Shown here one piece after another: positions 58,057 through 64,000 of a stretch of DNA of 64,000 nt (positions are counted from its first letter, which is position 1; every line of letters starts with the position of its first letter). Both the position numbers and the translations under genes were made by a program. The notes beneath the pieces are model-generated. The model was given only the letters and a program-made list of their open reading frames with translations. It ran no database searches and was not told the origin of the DNA. Source of the DNA: Lepiota brunneoincarnata (Eukaryota > Basidiomycota > Agaricomycetes > Agaricales > Agaricaceae); the NCBI GenBank assembly GCA_023014365.1, contig JAEBUN010000008.1:1488001-1552000 (forward strand), written 5' to 3'.

Positions 58057-61000
58057 ATGCCACCCGCCGACTTTGCGAACGCAGATATTGATCAGGTCGT
58101 TAATGATCTGACAACTGACGAAGCGATTCTCCTCACTGCTGGTGTTGGTTTTTGGCATACACACGCTATCGACAGGCTCGGAATCCCTGCAATAAAGGTT
58201 AGTGAGCGGATCTCGGGGGAGTTTTTCGATAACTTCAACCTTCTTCCCCAGGTCAGCGATGGTCCCGAACGGAATCCGAGGCAACCATTTCTTCATGGGC
58301 ACACCGGCCAAGTGTCTGCCAGTATGATCATGCTCTCCCATTCGGTGAGGGATCAAATAGTCACGATCGATTTGGTAGTCCTCGACGGCGATGGGCGCCA
58401 CCTTCGATACAGAGCTGCTCGAGGAAGTAGGCCTTAAGCTCCTTGCACGCGAGGCCTAAGCTAAGGGCTGCCTCAATCGTCCTTGCGCCGACTTGTAACA
58501 TTCAAAGGGTAAGAGGTCGCTTGTGACGTACAAGTCGTAGTAGCTCATTACTTTTTACTTTTTCAGAGTCCGCTTGGCGGGAGGGTGACTATTCTTTCAT
58601 CCCAACATCTCTGCGCATGGTATTTGACTGTGTTCCTAGAGTTTCGAGAGCTTCAGCGAGGACCCATATCTTTCCGGCATTCTTGCAAGTGCTTATATCA
58701 ATGGTGTACAGAAGGGAGGGATCGGATCGACTATCAAACATTATGTGTGAGTGATGGTCCCGATCTCAGGCTTGCTCTGGTCTTTACCCCGTCATCCCTA
58801 GTGGAAACGACAAAGAGAACGACAGATTGGGGTACGATAGCATCATTGATGAGCGATCCCTCCGGGAAATCTACCTCCTCCCTTTCATGCTTGCCCAGAA
58901 GTACGCATCACCGTGGGCGTTCATGACAGCGTGAGCTATGTCTATTGTCCGTCTACCTTATTCAACTTACGCCACTACAGGTACAACCGTGTCAACGGCC
59001 CTCATGCGTGCGAGAATCCGAGACTGCTTCAAGATATCTTACGAGAGGAATGGGGCTCAGATGCGATGGTAAGTCGATTCACGCTTTCTGAGCATCACAT
59101 GCCTTAGCACCCTGAAACACTCAGGTCATGAGTGATTGGTGAGCTTGATCTCAAACCTCCATACATGGATTCGATACTAATTAGCCGCTTTAGGTTCGGT
59201 ACCTACAGTGTTGATGTCGGTTTAAATGCCGGTGTCGACCTGGAGATGCCCGGCCTCAACAAATGGCGCACGCTCGATCTGGTCAACCGTTCAATACAAG
59301 CAAGAAAACTTACTCCTCAGACCATCAAGAAACGTGCCCGTAGGGTCCTCGAGCTCATCCATAAGTGTGCCCGTGGTGCACCTGAGGTCTTTCTCATTGC
59401 TCTTCCTTCTCTTGCACCGATTTCCTAAGGTGCATACAGATTCTGGACGGCGATGGCCTCGAAAGGACCGTTGACTCGGAAGAGGATAACGCTCTCATGC
59501 GACGATTTGCAGCTGAATGCATGGTTCTGCTCAAGAACGAGAACAATATCCTCCCGCTTGATGCATCGAAGCTTAATAAGGTCGCCATTGTTGGTGGTAA
59601 CTGCCAAGGCACTAGTGCTCTCTGGCGGCGGATCGGCTGCTCTCAAGGCTTCGTATTTTGTTTCTCCATACGACGGTATCGCGAAAGCCTTGAAAGAGGC
59701 TAACCCCAATGTCCATATCACCTACAGTGAGGGTGCCCGAGGTGAGCTGTGCCCCATGTGATCTTGGTTAGTTGTGTTCTTTTTTTGATCCAATCCTTAA
59801 GCCTATATGACTATGCCTTCCCTCGACTATGATATTTATACTCAGAACGGCGAACGCGGGTGGATTGGTACTTGGTATACTCACGAGAACGATGGCAGTC
59901 TCATTCCTATCGAGGAACCAATTGAAAGCCAACTTATTGACGAAACGAGGATATTTATCAGTACCTCTTACCCCAAGAGCATCACAAGGAAGTGGACACT
60001 TCGTCTAAAGGGATATCTCAAGCCCCGCGAGTATGACTGCAAGTTTGAGTTTGGCCTAACTGTTGCTGGAAGAGCCAAGGCATGTGTTTATTTTGCTCCC
60101 GAGGGGGAAAGGGGGGTTGCGGAAGATGACCATGGGCTTGTTAGCTGTTCGTTGACGACAAGCTCGTCATTGACAATTGGACACGTCAGCGGAGGGGTGA
60201 ATCGTTTTTCGGGTGTGGATCCGTGGAGGAAAAGGGCATCGTCGACCTGACAGCTGGCGTAAAGCACCAAATTCACGTCGAATTCTGTAACGTTCGTGGA
60301 CCCGCCGACGGAGACGAGGACGAGGCAGGTTATGGACAGGTAACCTTCTGGCACCCCCTCCCCCCCTCTATTTCCGTTTTCAGTTACTCACTCCTTATCC
60401 AGTAACGCCGGTGTCCGACTTGGAGGTGCCGAAGTACAAGACTCGGACAAACTCATGAACGCAGCCGTTCAGATTGCCAAGGATGCCTGACGCCGTAATT
60501 GCCGTTGTTGGTCTGAACGCTGATTGGGAAACTGAAGGTTATGACCGGACGACGCTTGCCCTGCCTGGAAGAACAGACGAGCTGGTTAGCAAGGTGGCTG
60601 CCGTCAATTCACGGACGGTTGTTGTTACCCAAGCGGTAGGTCGTTTATAAAGCGAACGCAACTCTCACGAGACCATCGTTTAGGGCTCGGCAATCACGAT
60701 GCCATGGGCTGATAACGTCTCTACTCTTGTTCATGCTTGGTATTTGGGAAATGCGACTGGTGATGCCATTGCGGATGTGCTATTTGGGAAACATAACCCG
60801 TCTGGTAAGTTGTCGTTGACGTTCCCCAGGAGGGAGGAAGACGTTCCTGCTTTTGGTCATTTCCACTCCGAGAATGGCAAGGTGCGGGTTACTTGAGGCG
60901 GTTTTGTAGATGTTATTATGTTGATATCAGCTCTCTCTAGGTCCACTATGCAGAAGGCCTCTACGTGGTGGGGTATTGTTTCCTCTTGCCAGCGACAAGG

Positions 61001-61544
61001 GGGTTCATATGAATTTTTTCAGGGCTACAAACACTACCAGCATCGCAATATCAAACCTCTTTTCCCTTTCGGGTGTGGTCTTCAATTGTATGAGTCTCAA
61101 GGACATTGGACTAATAACATACATCAGCCATGGTCTCTCATACACTACCTTCACCCTCACAAACCTCAAGCTTTCCCAACCAACCGTCACCCACTGACAC
61201 ATTCAACCTTACCTGCCACCGTAACTCTCACCAACACCGGTACCATCCCAGGCTCACACATCATCCAACTCTACGTCGGTCTCCCGCGGACATCCTCACT
61301 CACCCACCCACGCTGGCAACTTCGAGCATTCGAGAAAGCCAAGAATGTACAACCAGGAGAAAGCCGCAATGTGGTATTAACATTGGATCGACTGGGTGTG
61401 TCGTATTGGGAGCATGAGTGGGTTGTGGAGAAGGGTGTGTATGATGTGAGAGTTGCGTTTAGTAGTGAGGAGGGGGTTGGGAAGGGTCAGGAGGTTGGTG
61501 GAGAGTTTATGATCGATAAAGGCTTTGTGTGGAGAGGACTTTGA
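58057..61544 (+). pseudogene. Glycoside hydrolase family 3 beta-glucosidase with PA14 and C-terminal FnIII-like parts, frameshifted
   Basis: About 17 exons with mostly GT-AG introns of 45-65 nt give, in order: the GH3 N-terminal barrel (KVSDGPN.., IKHYVGNDKEN, SPWAFMTAYNRVNG, the catalytic nucleophile Asp in VMSDWFG near 59131), a C-terminal sandwich (LLKNENNILPL, SGGGSAAL), a PA14-type insert (EFGLTVAGRAK, FVDDKLVIDNW) and an FnIII-like tail (PFGHGLSYTTF, WWEH-like YWEHEW). GH3 beta-glucosidases release glucose from cellobiose and other glucosides; no signal peptide is seen, so the enzyme would be intracellular. By my reading seven extra single bases (near 58267, 58457, 59602, 60328, 60486, 61192, 61214) break the frame; I found no deletion or substitution stop. 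One intron (60079-60140) uses a GC donor. It is either a recent pseudogene or a sequence of lower accuracy. Confidence 0.85.
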
Positions 61545-63236
61545 TGGCCTTGGATGATTGGGAATTACGAAGGAGGGGGGGGAGACGTTCAAGCGGTTCT
61601 GTTGTGCAGTGGCTATGAAATTAATATGTAGATATATTCTGTGCAGTTTGAAACGAGATCCTGATTTGGGATCCTTGAACCTTTAGGGGGATCGAATAGG
61701 ATTTGCTCCTGCCGCTGAGGCGGTGCCTTCGGGTCCATTTATAAGAAGCATTCAGTTGGCGAGATCAGTGGCGGCAGGGCAGGGTGTGATCCATTTTGAC
61801 CACGTACGGTGGCCGCGTCGTCCAAGGGTAAAGAGGGCACAGCGTGGGTTCTGCCGCACAGAAAACGAATCATGAGAGAGAGAGAAAAATCACGGTCTTG
61901 CGGGCGTCGCGCAAGTTCGGCGAGAGAGTCCGCATAAGGTGCCATTGTTCAGTCTGTGCCAAAAGCGCAGCAAGTTGAGTTTCGACAAAGACCCGAACAC
62001 GCTCCAGTTGTGGTGTCCCTACCCGTCCGGAACTTGGTGGAATACAACCACTAGCTGAAAAAAAAAAAACAGATACCTATTTCCTATTCTCGTCCCCTTG
62101 TCCACTACAATTTCTATGCAGTAAAAAACGATTTCCACAACCAGACGGATTTTCTGCTTATTCGCACTACATACCAAATTACTCAAGTACACGTCAGGGT
62201 GGCCCTTCTCTCTCGCTCGAAATAGTCCACACGGCAGTCACACCTAACACGCACCTAGAAGCCCTTGCCCTGTGTGTGTGGATCAGAGTTGTTATCGGAT
62301 CGAGGAGTTCTTCTCAAACCGAGAAGGGGGTGGTGGACCGGTGATTGGTGACCGGTGGCTTCTAAAAACCCAAAAGACACGCGCACGACACCTGGCCAAC
62401 CCCCCCCCCCCCACACACACACACACACGCCACACAGCTGACGCAGGTCGCACCTGATCCTCTCTCACCCCCAAAAGGGGCCCACACATAATCATCAAAA
62501 GTTGATTTATTATTGATTCCTCGTGTGTCCCGTACACACGTGGTGATCATCCCTTTTCGGTAATCCCATGCTCTATTTTTATCCCGCATCTCGAGCTATC
62601 GAGCATGTGTCCTTTAATCACAGCGATGCCCACACACCTCGCACCGCAGCATAGCTCGGACTCCCTTCTCCCCATATCCACCTGACTCCACCCTTCCTTC
62701 AGTCTAAATATACAGAATTCCCCCACCAGAAGCAAGTAAAATAAATGCTGTTATTCACCACGGCATGTGTCAGATCAACAAGTAACCCGAATAAACAATC
62801 ACAGCAACCAACAAATATGATACCAACCCTTCATCTTAGAAATAACTACTAGTTCCTTAAATATTTCCAAATAATAAAGACGCGGACCAACGAAGGGACA
62901 CTGCCAGGGGCAGCAAGGGCACAAAACGTAAGGGATAGGAGTACAAACAACTGATCGGCCATCAACAAGAAATTCAATCAGAAATCGGGGCGATGTGACC
63001 ACTAGGGGCTGGCCAGGAAGGGGGAGGAGGGGAGGGAGAAATGGGTAAAGGTAGCCCCGGTGAACGATAATGTGAGTGAATGATGGGCGGCGTGGGTAGG
63101 GAAGCGTAAAAGTGACAAGATATCAGGAGATGGAGCCAAAAATTACACAGAAGTCCCTGCTGAACAAAACGTATCATATCCTGGGACATCATCATTTATT
63201 TGATTTTTTTGATTTTTTGCTTTCGTGATTCTCTCT
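61545..63236. other. Spacer, with 3' flank of the right-edge gene
   Basis: No gene is supported. A C-run followed by a CA repeat lies at 62401-62429, and an A-run at 62058. Minus-strand sequence just right of 63236 belongs to the 3' end of the last gene. Confidence 0.55.
62401..62429 (+). repeat. Poly(C) and (CA)n microsatellite
   Basis: A run of about 12 C followed directly by about eight CA units. Confidence 0.9.
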
Positions 63237-63255
63237 CTATGAAGTCCGAACTCCT

Positions 63256-64000
63256 TTATTCATTGGCAACCTGGGCAACGACGTCAGTAACTGCACATAA
63301 ATACAAGAGGGATAACAACGAGCCTTGAGCACCCGCTTAGGCATTTCCTGCTCATAATCGCTCTCATCGGCATACTCAGCCTGTTTAGGAGGACCAGGGT
63401 TGGCATCGAAAGGGTTCGGTAAGGACCCTGATGCTGGAGCAGTAGATTTGGTGTTAGCCGCAGGTGCAGGTTCGTCAACAACGTAACCATCATAAGCCGC
63501 ACTCAAATCTTCCTCGGGTGGCGAAGGCGCGAGTGCAGGGGGATTAGGAGCAGAGGAGTTAGCGTATGCACCATAGCTATTTGGATAGCCCCCCTGTTGT
63601 GGGTATGGGTTATAAAACAGGTCTTGCTTGGGATAAGAAGGCGCGGGTGAACCGGTTGACGAGCTATGGTAGGCTGTCGACCCGTTCCCCTCGGCGCTAG
63701 TGACAGACTTGTTCCTCGAGGGAGCGGTATAATCCGTTTGTTGGGTATACTGAGACGGACGTCTTGCGAGATCAAATTCTGGACCACCGGCACCGCGAAT
63801 CATGCCAGGTGGGTAATGTGAACCTGCACCTGGAGCACCTGCTGCGCCCGCAACAGGAGCAGCAAAGGCAGGGTAAGGCGACGTGCCTTCCTGCAAACCA
63901 GCCGCGTAACCGCCATCGCGCATGCTCCTGGCCCTGGCAACGCCGATGCCAGCAGCACCAGCAGAGGTGCCACCACTCGGGTAGGCACCCGAATCGAAAT
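63256..64000 (-). CDS. C-terminal part of a Pro/Gly/Ser-rich protein, cut by the window edge
   Basis: The frame is open from the right edge (starting in codons for FDSGAYPSGG) to about 63325. A GT-AG intron then gives a short last exon ending VAQVANE and stop at 63256. The visible 230 or so residues are low in complexity: Ala/Gly/Pro-rich, with a conserved-looking GIGVARARSMRDGGYAAGLQ stretch, Tyr/Gln/Pro-rich segments (YNPYPQQGGYPNSYGAY) and an acidic ESDYEQEMPKRVLK end. It resembles the cytoplasmic tail of single-pass fungal membrane proteins that I cannot name. No catalytic domain is visible; the N-terminal part lies beyond the window. Confidence 0.65.

Overview
This window looks like nuclear DNA of a filamentous basidiomycete, probably Agaricomycetes. 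The evidence is host genes split by 45-65 nt GT-AG introns, LTR retrotransposons of both Ty3/gypsy and Ty1/copia type, a Tc1/mariner relic, CFEM-domain GPI-anchored proteins and a many-exon GH3 glucosidase gene. I cannot name the genus from sequence alone.

The left part (1 to about 34.7 kb) is a nested retrotransposon graveyard. It opens with the 3' end of a gypsy element (integrase, chromodomain, a trailing zinc-knuckle ORF, 3' LTR at 2592-3012). Next come two + strand, intron-containing genes of unknown function (2977-3659 and 4271-5617). A long, frameshifted gypsy element on the minus strand follows (5740-13816), its gag split by one of two inverted 1.3-kb repeat arms. A second gypsy element on the minus strand (15.25-19.52 kb) is inserted in a Tc1/mariner transposase relic, which also holds a clean solo LTR with a 5-bp target duplication. 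From 20.7 to 34.5 kb there is AT-rich DNA with a dispersed noncoding repeat (R1), minisatellites, a broken hexacysteine ORF, a gag fragment with its 5' LTR, and a deleted partial copy of the downstream QTRT2 gene.

The host block at 34.9-39.5 kb holds a three-exon queuine tRNA-ribosyltransferase accessory subunit (QTRT2-like) gene on the minus strand and a convergent pair of seven-helix membrane protein genes. From 39.5 to 46.4 kb I find no convincing gene. This stretch carries two copies of a second noncoding repeat (R2), one of them inserted in a third copy of R1.

The right part holds a CFEM gene cluster on the minus strand (46.6-50.0 kb; one degraded, two intact GPI-anchored paralogues) and a LINE RNase H remnant. 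A nearly intact, young Ty1/copia element follows (51794-56856), with 347-bp LTRs differing at one base and one in-frame UGA. After it comes a GH3 beta-glucosidase gene whose frame breaks all read as single-base insertions (58057-61544). The window ends in the C-terminal part of a proline/glycine-rich protein that runs off the right edge.

The oddest signal is a palindromic octamer, TAAGCTTA. I count 24 copies between 4.75 and 15.06 kb and about one in the rest of the window. It occurs in coding sequence in different phases, in introns, at a stop codon and in the inverted arms.
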